Below, piece by piece: positions 26,603 through 35,742 of a stretch of 53,657 nt of DNA. Position 1 is the stretch's first letter, and each line of letters begins with the position of its first letter. The DNA lies in assembly GCA_946480785.1 (NCBI GenBank), contig CAMLLD010000044.1:1-53657 (forward strand), in the 5' to 3' direction. Below the pieces are notes generated by a model. It saw only the letters and a list, made by a program, of their open reading frames with translations, was not told where the DNA came from and did no database searches. The position numbers and the translations under genes are program-made. Origin of the DNA: an uncultured Blastocatellia bacterium. Its GTDB lineage: Bacteria; Acidobacteriota; Blastocatellia; Pyrinomonadales; Pyrinomonadaceae.

Positions 26603-28481
26603 ATAACCAGGCGGCTCTCAATGCGAGTTGTTGAGGGGTGGCGTCCGATCTTTCTTCAATCCGGTAATCGAAGCGCTCTGGATCGCCAAGGATAATCTCC
26701 GCCTTGATCGTACGCCGATCGCGCTTCACGACTACCGGAACCGTGTCGCCTTTCTTATAACCCGCCAAGGTCTTCAACCAAACGTCGCGCGTCGGCTTCT
26801 TCCCGCCGAGCGAAACGATCTCATCGTTCTTCTGCAACCCCGCATTCTCAGCGGGCGAGTAGTTGCGCACGTTCTGAATCGTCGCCCCTTGCTCGTCGAA
26901 ATTAAGCGAGAGCCCCGCATTGTACGGCTCCTTCGCCTGCGCTTTCACCAACCGCAGTCCGACATACGCAAACGCCTCGTCGTAAGGCAACACCTGAACG
27001 TCTCGAATGTACCGATTGAAAAACTCGTGAAACTCCGCGCCGCCCAACTCCGCGACGACGCGCTCGACATCGTCTGTGTGATAACCACGCCCGCGCAAGT
27101 AATAACTGCTGTTCGGACTCTTGACATAAAACTCGTCGTACAAGCGCCGCATGACTTCATCCAGCGACGACTTCCCTTGCGTGCGCCCGCGAATCAACAA
27201 ATCCATCACGAGACCGATCAACTCGCCCTTCGGGTAATAACTGACCGCCGTGTTCTCGAGATTCGTTTGTTGTGAGTGCGGCGCATCATCCAGGAATGGC
27301 GCCGACAAAGATGACTCCTCGGCGCTCATTAACTGGCTGCCTTGCGCGCTCTCGATGCCTTTGATTGTTTGCGCCTCGCGACCGAAGAACCTTTTATCGT
27401 CCCAGAGTCCGGCGCGCCGCAGCATGAGCCGGCCGTAGTAGTTCGTGAACCCTTCCGCGACCCAGAGCCCGCGCGTGTTGGCCGGCCGCGTGAAGTCCCA
27501 TGGTCCAAGCTCAAACGGGCGCAGTCGCTTCACGTTCCACACGTGAAAGAACTCGTGCGAGACAGCGTCGAGCGTGTCGTTGTAAATGGCTGGTTCCGCG
27601 AGCGCGCCGGGCTCGATGATCTGCGTGGAAGTGAGATGCTCCATGCCGTCGCCGGAATGATCGTCGGCCGCGAAGTGAAGCAGGAACGTGTACTCATTGA
27701 ACTCCGGCGGTCCCCACATCGCGACTTCCGCGCGCACGATCTTCTCGATGTCATTCACTAGCGCCGCTCGCTTGCCGCCTTCCGCGCCAAACGAATGGAC
27801 CACCACGTGATACTTCTTGCCGTCGACTTCGAAATCGTCCCGCGTCCAATCGGGCGCGATCTCGGTCGGCGTGTCGATCATGATGTCCCAGTTGGGAAAC
27901 TTCCATTCGGTCTGGTTCGCCTGGTCCATGCGGCCGTTCACGATCTTCCAATCTTTCGGCGGAGCGATTGTGAGCTTTACCGGATCGGCTTTATGGCCCA
28001 CGACGTACATGAAGATGCAACCGCCGTTGTAGTTTCCGTGACGATCGTCGAGTTGCGAAAACGTTCCGGAGAGATCGTTAGCGAAGACTTTGTAAGTGAT
28101 CGTGAGGGTGCTGCTGCCGGAGGGCGCGACGCTCCACGTTTGATCGTCTACGCGTGTGACCGGGCGAGTTGGCTTGTTTGCGCACGCGAGGACAGTGGGG
28201 CAACGGCCGTCAATCGCGTGAAACTCCTGCACGTTTTTTGCGAAGTCGAAAACGGCGTAGCGGCCTGGCGACCATCGCGGCATTTGAAACTGGACCGGTT
28301 TGTCTTTGAGTTCGTCGGGAAGTTCGACCTCGATCGCGACTTCGAAAAGATGCGAGACCGGGCGCGACATCGCGAGCCGGTAGGCGATCGCTTTCAGCGG
28401 CGGCTCCTGGGCCGCGGCCGCGCTGCTCAGTGTTACGATGAGCGCGAGTAAAATGATGACGCTGCGTAGACGAGTTTTCAT
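26589..28481 (-). CDS. Secreted M61-family metallopeptidase with PDZ domain
   Basis: The protein has 630 residues. The signal peptide covers about 1-24 (SVIILLALIVTLSSAAAAQ). An N-terminal beta domain with QMPRWSPGRYAVFDFAKNVQ is typical of M61 enzymes. The zinc site is HEFFHVWNVKRLRP near 309, and the third ligand lies in GLWVAEGFTNYYGRLM near 335. A PDZ domain covers about 520-600 (LSLNFDEQGATIQNV; SPAENAGLQKNDEIVSLGG). M61 enzymes are exported glycyl/acidic aminopeptidases that act in the periplasm or outside. The family is abundant in Acidobacteriota. Confidence 0.95.
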   Translation of the reverse strand: MKTRLRSVIILLALIVTLSSAAAAQEPPLKAIAYRLAMSRPVSHLFEVAIEVELPDELKDKPVQFQMPRWSPGRYAVFDFAKNVQEFHAIDGRCPTVLACANKPTRPVTRVDDQTWSVAPSGSSTLTITYKVFANDLSGTFSQLDDRHGNYNGGCIFMYVVGHKADPVKLTIAPPKDWKIVNGRMDQANQTEWKFPNWDIMIDTPTEIAPDWTRDDFEVDGKKYHVVVHSFGAEGGKRAALVNDIEKIVRAEVAMWGPPEFNEYTFLLHFAADDHSGDGMEHLTSTQIIEPGALAEPAIYNDTLDAVSHEFFHVWNVKRLRPFELGPWDFTRPANTRGLWVAEGFTNYYGRLMLRRAGLWDDKRFFGREAQTIKGIESAQGSQLMSAEESSLSAPFLDDAPHSQQTNLENTAVSYYPKGELIGLVMDLLIRGRTQGKSSLDEVMRRLYDEFYVKSPNSSYYLRGRGYHTDDVERVVAELGGAEFHEFFNRYIRDVQVLPYDEAFAYVGLRLVKAQAKEPYNAGLSLNFDEQGATIQNVRNYSPAENAGLQKNDEIVSLGGKKPTRDVWLKTLAGYKKGDTVPVVVKRDRRTIKAEIILGDPERFDYRIEERSDATPQQLALRAAWLSTAR

Positions 28482-28528
28482 GCGCGGATTCTATGTTAAT
28501 CTGCGTCGTCTGTGGCTAAATATTTCCG

Positions 28529-29809
28529 ATGTCTTTAACCGAGCGGCTCTACTACAACGATTCGCACCTGATCGAGTTTGAAGCGCGCGTGGTCGACGTG
28601 ACCGAGCGCGTCAGCGGCTGGACCGCGGTCGTGCTCGATCGCACAGCGTTCTATCCGACCGGCGGCGGCCAGCCGAGTGACACCGGCACGCTCAACGGGT
28701 CGCGCGTTGTGGAATGCATCGATGATGGCGAGCGCGGCGTGCTGCACGTCGTCCAGGGCTTTGCGCCCGCGCGCGACACGATTGTGGCTGGCCGTGTTGA
28801 TTGGGCGCGGCGGTTGGACCACATGCAACAGCACACGGGCCAGCACATTTTGTCGCAGGCGTTTGTGCAGCTCTTCAATGCACCGACGAAGAGTTTTCGC
28901 GTGTTGGAGAGCTCGTGTGAGATCGATATCGACCTGGCGAATCCGACTGTTGAAATCATCGAGCGCGCGATTGAACTCGCGAACAATGTGGTGTGGGAAG
29001 ACCGCGCGATAGCAATTCATGTGGTGAGCGCAGCGGAGGCCGCGGCGCTGCCGTTGCGCAAGGAACCTTCGCGCGAAGGCGAGCTGCGTTTGATTGAGAT
29101 TGAAGGTTTTGATCTGACGCCGTGCGGCGGCACGCACGCGTATCGCACGGGTGAAGTCGGAATGATCGCGATGCGTTCGTGGGAACGCGCGAAGGGATTG
29201 ACGCGAGTTGAGTTTGTCGCAGGGATGCGCGCGTTGGCGGATTATCGACGGGTAAACAGGAGCGCGCGTGAAGCGGCGGCGTTGTTCAGTTGCGGGCGTG
29301 ATGACGTAGCGCAGCACGCGGCGCAGTTGGTGGATGAGAGTAAGGAGTTGCGCCGGCAGGTGCGGGTGTTGGAGGAAGTGGCGGCGGAGGTTGAGGCGTC
29401 GAAGTTACTAGCGGCTGCGGATGTGCTGAGTGACGGCACGCGCGTCGTCGCGCATATCGTTGGTGAGGGAGAAGAGGGCATGGCTGGTCACGATGCGAAG
29501 TTCGCGGATGATGCGAAGTTCTCTGGCCATGATGCGGAATCCCTCAAAAAACTCGCACACGCTTTGATCGCGCAGCCACGAACGATCGCACTCCTCGGTT
29601 CGAGAGACAAAGAAACCGCTCGCCTCGTCTTCGCACGCTCAGCCGACGCGTCCGGCGACATGAACGCACTGATGCGTGAAGCCTGTGCGCTACTCGACGG
29701 TCGTGGCGGCGGCAGACCCGATCTCGCGCAAGGCGGCGGGAAGGATATCGAGAAGCTTCAAGACGCGCTTGCGCGCGCGGTCGCGGTTGTCAGCAGTGGT
29801 TCGAGTTAA
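28529..29809 (+). CDS. AlaX-like alanyl-tRNA editing protein with DHHA1 domain
   Basis: The protein has 426 residues. An N-terminal barrel (about 1-85) with FYPTGGGQPSDTG matches the AlaX beta-barrel. The editing site has HMQQHTGQHILSQAF near 97-111 (zinc ligands H101 and H105) and CGGTHAYRTGEVG near 198 (Cys and His). The C-terminal half is a coiled coil followed by a DHHA1-type domain ending GRGGGRPDLAQGGG. This is the long AlaX form, which hydrolyses Ser- or Gly-mischarged tRNA-Ala in trans and has no aminoacylation core. Notably, the next gene downstream on the same strand is tRNA-Ala. Confidence 0.93.
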   Translation: MSLTERLYYNDSHLIEFEARVVDVTERVSGWTAVVLDRTAFYPTGGGQPSDTGTLNGSRVVECIDDGERGVLHVVQGFAPARDTIVAGRVDWARRLDHMQQHTGQHILSQAFVQLFNAPTKSFRVLESSCEIDIDLANPTVEIIERAIELANNVVWEDRAIAIHVVSAAEAAALPLRKEPSREGELRLIEIEGFDLTPCGGTHAYRTGEVGMIAMRSWERAKGLTRVEFVAGMRALADYRRVNRSAREAAALFSCGRDDVAQHAAQLVDESKELRRQVRVLEEVAAEVEASKLLAAADVLSDGTRVVAHIVGEGEEGMAGHDAKFADDAKFSGHDAESLKKLAHALIAQPRTIALLGSRDKETARLVFARSADASGDMNALMREACALLDGRGGGRPDLAQGGGKDIEKLQDALARAVAVVSSGSS

Positions 29810-29869
29810 AAGGCGGGTTTGATCAGCAATCGTGACGTGGGTGCGGCTGACGTATGAACGAGGCGCAGC

Positions 29870-29898
29870 TTGACACCGATCACCCCGCTTTCTAATAT
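29870..29898 (+). promoter_or_regulatory. Sigma-70 promoter of tRNA-Ala
   Basis: TTGACA at 29870-29875 is a perfect -35 box, with a 17-base spacer and TAATAT at 29893-29898 as the -10. The tRNA begins 12 bases downstream of the -10, a normal distance for a stable RNA with a very short leader. Confidence 0.8.
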
Positions 29899-29910
29899 GA
29901 CACTCCGCGT

Positions 29911-29987
<77 letters not shown>

Positions 29988-30034
29988 TTTGTTTTCGATC
30001 ATTTACGGTTGCCCGCACCAGGCGGCCGTATTTC

Positions 30035-30053
30035 ATTTGTGGCCAATTTGTGG
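30035..30053. repeat. Two direct ATTTGTGG repeats beside the tRNA (possible integrase arm sites)
   Basis: ATTTGTGG occurs at 30035-30042 and 30046-30053, one helical turn apart (period 11). They lie between the tRNA 3' end and the integrase remnant, where arm-type integrase sites are expected. Two copies alone are weak evidence. Confidence 0.35.
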
Positions 30054-30075
30054 ACACTCTTTCGGGCGCTCAGTT

Positions 30076-30230
30076 TTATCGCTTCACTGCCGCGCGTTTC
30101 GTTTCTTTAACCGATCTTACATAACGCATAGTTACGCGAATATCGGAGTGGCCCAACAGTTGAGCTATCGTGAGCGCATCGCATCCGGCCTCGGCTAGAC
30201 GAGTGCCAAACGATCGACGGATCGCTCCAG
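30076..30230 (-). pseudogene. Remnant of tyrosine recombinase/phage-type integrase C-terminus
   Basis: On the minus strand the frame ending in TAA at 30076-30078 reads IRRSFGTRLAEAGCDALTI followed by AQLLGHSDIRVTMRYVRS and a short Lys/Arg-rich end. This is the C-terminal catalytic part of tyrosine recombinases: the Arg of the HxLRR box, His of the LGHS box, and the nucleophile Tyr in MRYV. Upstream the frame soon loses similarity and there is no start codon, so about three quarters of the gene is gone. Its stop lies 88 bases from the tRNA CCA end, the standard layout of an integrated element. Confidence 0.8.
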
Positions 30231-30649
30231 ATACCAGGCGCAAAATGCGGAGTAGTAGTCACAATCCCTTTCGATGTGTTCTGTTCATTCGATAACACGA
30301 TCGGTTGCGATAGATCAGATGTCGCTTCACAACGCGCCAGAACAAAGTAAACGCGACATATCTAGGGACACAATCGTGTCGCAACGTTGACGCGGAGTTT
30401 CAAGCGTCTGGCCAAAGTTGCCGTCGAGGGATGTCACCATTGACCAGATCGGCACCAGTTCGCAACCAGTCTGCTTCAGCCGGATTGGTCCAACCTGGGC
30501 GCCAGTAGAGCTATCAAGGTGCTTGACTTCGATATCAAGGAGCTTACCCAGGCCCTCGCGAAGGTTGACTTACTAGATCTCCAGAGCCGATTACCAGTAC
30601 CTTCATATGCGTCGACGTTGAAGAAGATTCCTGCAATTCAGACTACCTG
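30231..30649. other. Decayed non-coding stretch between integrase remnant and insertion sequence
   Basis: I find no intact gene here. A 72-codon open stretch without a start codon runs on the plus strand from 30444 to 30662. Part of it reads KVLDFDIKELTQALAKVDL, then LLDLQSRLPVPSYASTLKK. It ends inside the left terminus of the insertion sequence, so it may be the remains of an island gene cut by that insertion. I do not recognise it. Confidence 0.4.
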
Positions 30650-30677
30650 TTGCCTCATATAAGAACCCACTCGAAAT
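30650..30677. repeat. Left terminal inverted repeat of the insertion sequence
   Basis: This 28-base end starts TTGCCTCATATA and is nearly the reverse complement of 32015-32042. The differences are confined to the three bases after position 12. Confidence 0.75.
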
Positions 30678-30697
30678 GCGAGTGAGAAATTGGCGCG

Positions 30698-31977
30698 TCA
30701 TCGCGGCTGTGCCTCCGTTGACTGCTTAGTGAAATAGTGATCGTTGTTGCACTGTCGCCGCCGCACGCGCACCGGTTTAGTGCTGGGCGTCGAGTGTCGT
30801 AATCGATCTTGCAAACGCATCAGTGTTCTTTTCAACGCAGCCGGATTCAGCGTCGCGTATTTAGCCCGCAACCGTTCTTTGGCTGCCTTGCTTACAGTTG
30901 CAGCGGTCAGCACTCGCTGGTAAGGGGTCTGCGCGCGATCATAATGCTTGCTTACTTTACTGCCCACCCGTTCTTTCGACTGCAATTTCATACTGGGCTG
31001 AAAGAAGTTCGTGTACAGCCGCAAGGTGGCATAGAGCTCATTCAGTAACTGTAGCTGCAGTTCCGTGTCGTAACGTTGGTAGCCGACCGCGCGGCGCACC
31101 AATGAATAGTTCTTCTGGTCCACAAAACAGTTGTCGTTTTTACGATATGGACGTGAACGCGTGAAGCTGAGCTGTTGCTGCTGACAGTAAGCCACCAGAT
31201 GCTTGTTGATGAACTCCGAACCATTGTCACTATCGATACCCAACAACGGAAAGGGCAAGTGTTGGCGCATCTCTTTCAAAGCGCCGAAGACCCAGGCTTG
31301 GGGCTTTGTTGCGCGCGGCCATCGTCTCGGTCCAGGTGGTAGCAATATCAGTGAGATCCAGCGTTTGACAGTAGTCTCCCGCGCCCAAGCCGCCATCATG
31401 AGCGACCAGGTCGATCTCGGCAAAGCCGGGGCATTGCTCATCCCATTCGGCAAAAGTGCGAATCGGTATTTGCTTCTTCAGCAGGGTGCCGGGTTTGGTG
31501 CCGGCGCGGCCTCGCAAGGCCTGCTTCTGTCGCTCCGGTTTCAGTAGCCGATCGATACTAGCCGCACTGATCCGCGTCAGCTTTGCCCTGGTCTCCTGCT
31601 CACAACTAACTCATTGTGACGCTCGAGCACCGTGATCAGCTCGGGCAGCAGCGGCTGTAAGCGCTTGCCGCAAATGTAGTCCATGATGCGCCACAGTTTG
31701 ATCAGCGCCGTTTGCACGTTGTCATCGTATAAGTGCGCTCGCTTCCGGCAGCGCTTACTTGAACCTGAGCGCGCGCCTACGACGATTGTTTGCTTGTCGA
31801 CCTGTACGCGACGTCCTTCGTGACGCAACACCAACGCGCATACCAGCGACTATACCCGGTGCTGCTCACAAACTGGTCCAGAATCCGGGTCTTCTCTTTC
31901 TTGCGTGCACCACGGTATTCACCCGCGGTCACTTTTGTAAGCTCCTGTCTCGCTTTCATCCTCAGCCTCATCAGCAC
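30698..31977 (-). pseudogene. Frameshifted DDE (rve) transposase
   Basis: The gene reads in order on the minus strand through four frames. 31977-31777 encodes the N-terminal helix-turn-helix part (RILDQFVSSTGYSRWYARW). 31834-31577 continues with LYDDNVQTALIKLWRIMDYI and CGKRLQPLLPELI. 31517-31230 carries the first catalytic Asp region (GFAEIDLVAHDGG). 31453-30698 carries the second (LLGIDSDNGSEFINKHL) and the Glu region, RPYRKNDNCFVDQKNYS. In this last motif Asp stands where related transposases usually have Glu, and Cys and Phe appear at otherwise conserved places. At least three frameshifts break it, so it cannot be active. The pattern fits the integrase-core transposases of IS481/ISNCY-type elements, of roughly 420 residues when intact. 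Confidence 0.85.
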
Positions 31978-32002
31978 CTCCAGTGTCGCTAGACACTGGA
32001 GG
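31977..32002. repeat. Perfect 11-bp hairpin inside the right end of the insertion sequence
   Basis: CCTCCAGTGTC at 31977-31987 and GACACTGGAGG at 31992-32002 are exact complements with a GCTA loop. It lies immediately upstream of the transposase start on the minus strand. There it could act as an operator or block read-through from outside, a common safeguard in insertion sequences. Confidence 0.6.
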
Positions 32003-32014
32003 GAAACACACTCT

Positions 32015-32042
32015 ATTTCGAGTGGGTTTATATATGAGGCAA
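32015..32042. repeat. Right terminal inverted repeat of the insertion sequence
   Basis: The sequence reads ATTTCGAGTGGGTTTATATA then TGAGGCAA on the plus strand and mirrors the left end at 30650. A related direct copy (TTTGGAGTGGGTTTTTTGTG then AGTCAA) follows at 32052-32077. Confidence 0.75.
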
Positions 32043-32086
32043 CGAATTACCTTTGGAGTGGGTTTTTTGTGAGTCAATTCGGACTA

Positions 32087-32115
32087 TTGACATACATAGG
32101 ACGCAGGAGTAGAGT
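32087..32115 (+). promoter_or_regulatory. Candidate promoter upstream of the injection-system operon
   Basis: TTGACA at 32087-32092 is a perfect -35 box. TAGAGT at 32110-32115 is a four-of-six -10 at 17-base spacing. If used, the transcript would carry a leader of about 500 bases before the sheath gene at 32626. No gene can be supported in 32116-32625, and that leader holds the hairpin described at 32304-32337. Confidence 0.4.
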
Positions 32116-32303
32116 CTGCGCCACAGGTAACGTGTCCTTGCACTCTAAATAAGGCTTGTAGGACCCATGCCGGAGGCTCCCACTTCCTTATCTAACGCTC
32201 ACCGACAGAAACTCACGTTTCAACGCTTCCTGTTTCATTTGCTTCATACACGGCTTACTGATCTTTTGTTTTCGACCCTGGGTCCGGAATTCTGAAATAT
32301 AAA

Positions 32304-32337
32304 AGCTCCGCCATCACTTGGAGGTGACGGCGAAGCT
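32304..32337 (+). promoter_or_regulatory. Long imperfect hairpin in the leader of the injection-system operon
   Basis: AGCTCCGCCATCAC at 32304-32317 pairs with GTGACGGCGAAGCT at 32324-32337 at 12 of 14 positions, around a six-base loop TTGGAG. It lies about 290 bases before the sheath start codon and is preceded by an AT-rich stretch (AAATATAAAA). It may be a terminator of read-through, an attenuator or a protein-binding RNA structure. It does not match a riboswitch class that I can recognise. Confidence 0.4.
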
Positions 32338-32625
32338 ACTCAATAACACAGCCTCTGCAAGCGTTGTGCAAAGGATGCATTCTTCGCAGCACTCATCTTA
32401 GCGCAACAAGCGGCAGAGCCTCAACCTTGATTTAGAAACGGCCGCTACGTGCCGCGTTCTACTTTTACTTAACAGTCTCCGCTGTCATGCAGCAGCGAGT
32501 ATGCGCTCTCGAAATATCGGGCGGCGCAAGTAAATCTGTCTGTCGATAGAAGAAGCGCGTCGCTACGGGCAACGCTCAACCCGGGTGGTCTTCAGAAACA
32601 TCTCTCTAACTTTGGAGGTCTCGTC

Positions 32626-34461
32626 ATGCCAGTTGCACCAACCTATCCTGGGGTCTACATCCAGGAAATTCCGAGTGGCGTCAGGACCATCACCGGCGTC
32701 GCCACGTCGATTACTGCTTTCATTGGTCGAGCGCTTACCGGACCGGTGAATGAGGCAATTAGCATTAACAGCTACGGCGACTTCGAGCGCATCTTTGGCG
32801 GACTGTGGGTGGGCAGTACGCTTGGCTATGCCGTGCGGGATTTCTATCTGAATGGTGGCAGCCAAGCCATCATCGTGCGTATCTTTCACCCCTTCTTTAG
32901 TTCATCCACGGACCGCACAGCCGCATTGACGGGCGCCCAATTTGTGTTAAGTGCTGTCAACGCCGCCGCTGCACCGGACGATAGTCCCACGAGTTTGCAA
33001 GCGATCGTAGACGCGGCGAATACGGCAGCGGCCGATCCAGCGAACAACGCGGAACCCCGCAAGAGCGCAGCAACGAGTGTGGCGAGTGCAACCGCTGCCG
33101 CGAGGAACCAGCCGGGAGCGACGCGAAATTCCGTGAAGACCGCAGCAACGGACGCCGTTGACGACGCCGCTCCGATTACCAAAGCAACAGTGGTTGTAGA
33201 TACGCTGAGGCTGGAGGCTGCCAGTGAAGGCGCGTGGGGAAACAACCTCCGTGCGCGAGTTGATCACGATGTTGTCGGTCCTGATGCACCTAATCTATTC
33301 AATCTCTACGTTAGAAATGATCTGTCCGGCCAGATCGAGACTTTCCGGAATGTATCGGTTGTGCCTGGTGCTCCACGACGAGTCGATAGAGTTTTGGGAA
33401 ACGAATCAACGCTTGTTCGCGTTGCGACTCCCCTACCGTCCGCAAGGCCAGCCGCCAATGGAAGCACAGTGGATCCAGGCAAGACTGTTTGGGATGACAA
33501 CGCAGCTCCGACGAACAGTAAGGTCGCTGCCGCTGATGAAGCATCCGATGGCAGCCCTCTGACTCTTGGCGATTTCACTGGTACGGGTTTGTTTGATCAA
33601 AAGCGGGGCTTGTATGCATTACGAAAAGCCGATCTGTTCAACTTGCTTTGTATTCCTCCTTATCTCGCGACAGGCGATATCGATACCAGCCTGGTTACTG
33701 AAGCCGCTGCCTATTGCGAACAGCGTCGCGCGATGTTTTTGGTCGACGCTCCCAGCACATGGACCACTAAAGACAGGGCCAAGAGCGATCTCTCCAGTCT
33801 CGGAACCACCAGCAAGAACGCAGCGCTTTTCTTTCCTCGTCTGGTGGAATTCAATCCGCTCAGAGATAACCAATTGGATACTTTCGTTCCCTGCGGCGCG
33901 GTGGCGGGTGTTTTCGCTCGCACCGACACGACTCGAGGAGTCTGGAAAGCTCCCGCAGGATTGGATGCGACGTTGGTTGGTGTGCCTCAGCTCAGTGTGT
34001 CGCTCACTGACAATGAGAACGGCGAATTGAATCCGCTCGGGATCAACTGTTTGCGGGCAATGGTTCCAGCCGGCCGGATCATTTGGGGTTCTCGCACCTT
34101 GCAGGGCGACGATCGCTTTGCTTCCGAATGGAAATACGTGCCTGTTCGTCGCACAGCACTCTATATCGAAGAGAGCCTGTTTCGCGGAACGCAATGGGTG
34201 GTTTTTGAACCCAATGACGAACCGCTCTGGGCGCAGATTCGGCTCAACGTCGGTGCCTTCATGCACAACCTCTTTCGGCAAGGCGCATTTCAAGGAGCGA
34301 CTCCGAAAGATGCTTACTTCGTGAAATGCGATAAGCAAACGACAACGCAAAACGACATCAATCTAGGCATCGTCAACATCATCGTCGGCTTTGCACCACT
34401 CAAACCAGCCGAGTTTGTAATCATCAGCGTGCAGCAGATGGCCGGCCAAATCGATACCTAA
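32626..34461 (+). CDS. eCIS contractile sheath protein (Afp/PVC-like, phage tail sheath family)
   Basis: The protein has 611 residues. GGAGG at 32614-32618 sits 7 bases before the ATG. The N-terminus PTYPGVYIQEIPSGVRTITG and the AFIGRA..GPVNEAISINSY block are standard for tail sheaths of extracellular contractile injection systems. The C-terminal part (RRTALYIEESLFRGTQWVVF, EPNDEPLWAQIRLNVGAFM, DINLGIVNIIVGFAPLKPAE) makes the interlocking sheath core. Between them is an unusual Ala/Asn/Asp-rich insert at about 105-190. This is the only sheath gene in the window, where Afp/PVC clusters have two or three. It is the first gene of the operon. Confidence 0.95.
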   Translation: MPVAPTYPGVYIQEIPSGVRTITGVATSITAFIGRALTGPVNEAISINSYGDFERIFGGLWVGSTLGYAVRDFYLNGGSQAIIVRIFHPFFSSSTDRTAALTGAQFVLSAVNAAAAPDDSPTSLQAIVDAANTAAADPANNAEPRKSAATSVASATAAARNQPGATRNSVKTAATDAVDDAAPITKATVVVDTLRLEAASEGAWGNNLRARVDHDVVGPDAPNLFNLYVRNDLSGQIETFRNVSVVPGAPRRVDRVLGNESTLVRVATPLPSARPAANGSTVDPGKTVWDDNAAPTNSKVAAADEASDGSPLTLGDFTGTGLFDQKRGLYALRKADLFNLLCIPPYLATGDIDTSLVTEAAAYCEQRRAMFLVDAPSTWTTKDRAKSDLSSLGTTSKNAALFFPRLVEFNPLRDNQLDTFVPCGAVAGVFARTDTTRGVWKAPAGLDATLVGVPQLSVSLTDNENGELNPLGINCLRAMVPAGRIIWGSRTLQGDDRFASEWKYVPVRRTALYIEESLFRGTQWVVFEPNDEPLWAQIRLNVGAFMHNLFRQGAFQGATPKDAYFVKCDKQTTTQNDINLGIVNIIVGFAPLKPAEFVIISVQQMAGQIDT

Positions 34462-34472
34462 GGAGAGAGACA

Positions 34473-35006
<534 letters not shown>

Positions 35007-35010
35007 ACCC

Positions 35011-35742
35011 ATGAACGCATTATCAGCTTCTGAATTGTTGGCAGCCTGGGAGGGTGGTCTTAGTCAAAGGGTCATGCATCGCGCGCTGACGCTGCTTGCC
35101 GTGAGTAGCCCTCACAGTTCCCGAGACACTCTCGCCCAACTCAGCATCGGGCAGCGCGATGCTGGTCTGTTGTCATTACGCGAGCAGATATTCGGCTCGC
35201 ACTTGTCGGCTGTAACGGAGTGTCCGCAATGTCGCGAACAACTTGAATTCAATTTGCACACTTCGGATCTGCAACATTCTTCGGACGCGGCGGCGCTTGC
35301 TGCTTCTGTCAGCATTGGCGAATGGCGCTTGGGATTTCGGCTTCCCAACAGCAATGACTTGCTCGGAATTCCCGAAGGCAGCGAGATCGAGGAGATCCGC
35401 ATACAACTGCTCGAGCGCTGCATTCTCGGCGTCGAAAACAATGGTGAAGCAAGACCGCTTGCTGAAGTTCCGGCCAACGTCATCGAAATAGTCGTGCAGA
35501 GAATGGGTGAGGCCGACCCACTCGGAGATCTGCAACTCGCACTCGACTGTCCCGCGTGTGCACACCATTGGGAGGCACCTTTCGATATCGCGCGATTTCT
35601 GTGGACGGAGATTAATGCGTGGGCCCAGCGGATTCTGCGGGACGTTCATAAGTTGGCCCAGGCGTATGGTTGGCGTGAGTCTGACATCCTCGCGCTCAGT
35701 GCTTTGCGACGACAAGTTTATCTCGAAATGATTAGTCAATGA
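35011..35742 (+). CDS. eCIS baseplate hub assembly chaperone-like protein (gp51-like)
   Basis: The protein has 243 residues. Two CxxC pairs (CPQC near 71 and CPAC near 180) flank a beta domain and would bind zinc. The N-terminus has an all-helical ELLAAWEGGLSQRVMHRALT. The end DILALSALRRQVYLEMI is the conserved tail of the small baseplate chaperone family found after the tube gene in eCIS loci. It probably helps the hub or tube assemble and may not stay in the particle. It ends overlapping the next start by four bases (ATGA). Confidence 0.8.
   Translation: MNALSASELLAAWEGGLSQRVMHRALTLLAVSSPHSSRDTLAQLSIGQRDAGLLSLREQIFGSHLSAVTECPQCREQLEFNLHTSDLQHSSDAAALAASVSIGEWRLGFRLPNSNDLLGIPEGSEIEEIRIQLLERCILGVENNGEARPLAEVPANVIEIVVQRMGEADPLGDLQLALDCPACAHHWEAPFDIARFLWTEINAWAQRILRDVHKLAQAYGWRESDILALSALRRQVYLEMISQ

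Larger units (their letters stand above)
30650..32042 (-). mobile_element. Insertion sequence with inactivated rve-type transposase
   Basis: The element is bounded by inverted repeats. The left end at 30650-30677 reads TTGCCTCATATAAGAACC and then CACTCGAAAT. The right end at 32015-32042, read on the minus strand, gives TTGCCTCATATATAAACC and then CACTCGAAAT, so 25 of 28 positions agree. The total length is about 1.39 kb. Inside is one transposase gene in four frames. No clear target duplication is seen at the edges. A second copy resembling the right terminus lies just outside at 32052-32077. Confidence 0.8.

Noticed and set aside
30444..30662. An intact small gene between the integrase remnant and the insertion sequence
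   Set aside because: The frame has no start codon and ends inside the terminus of the insertion sequence. At most it is a gene fragment.
32304..32337. A cyclic-di-GMP or other known riboswitch in the operon leader
   Set aside because: The stem lacks the conserved loop sequences of any riboswitch class that I can recall, so I kept it only as an unassigned hairpin.
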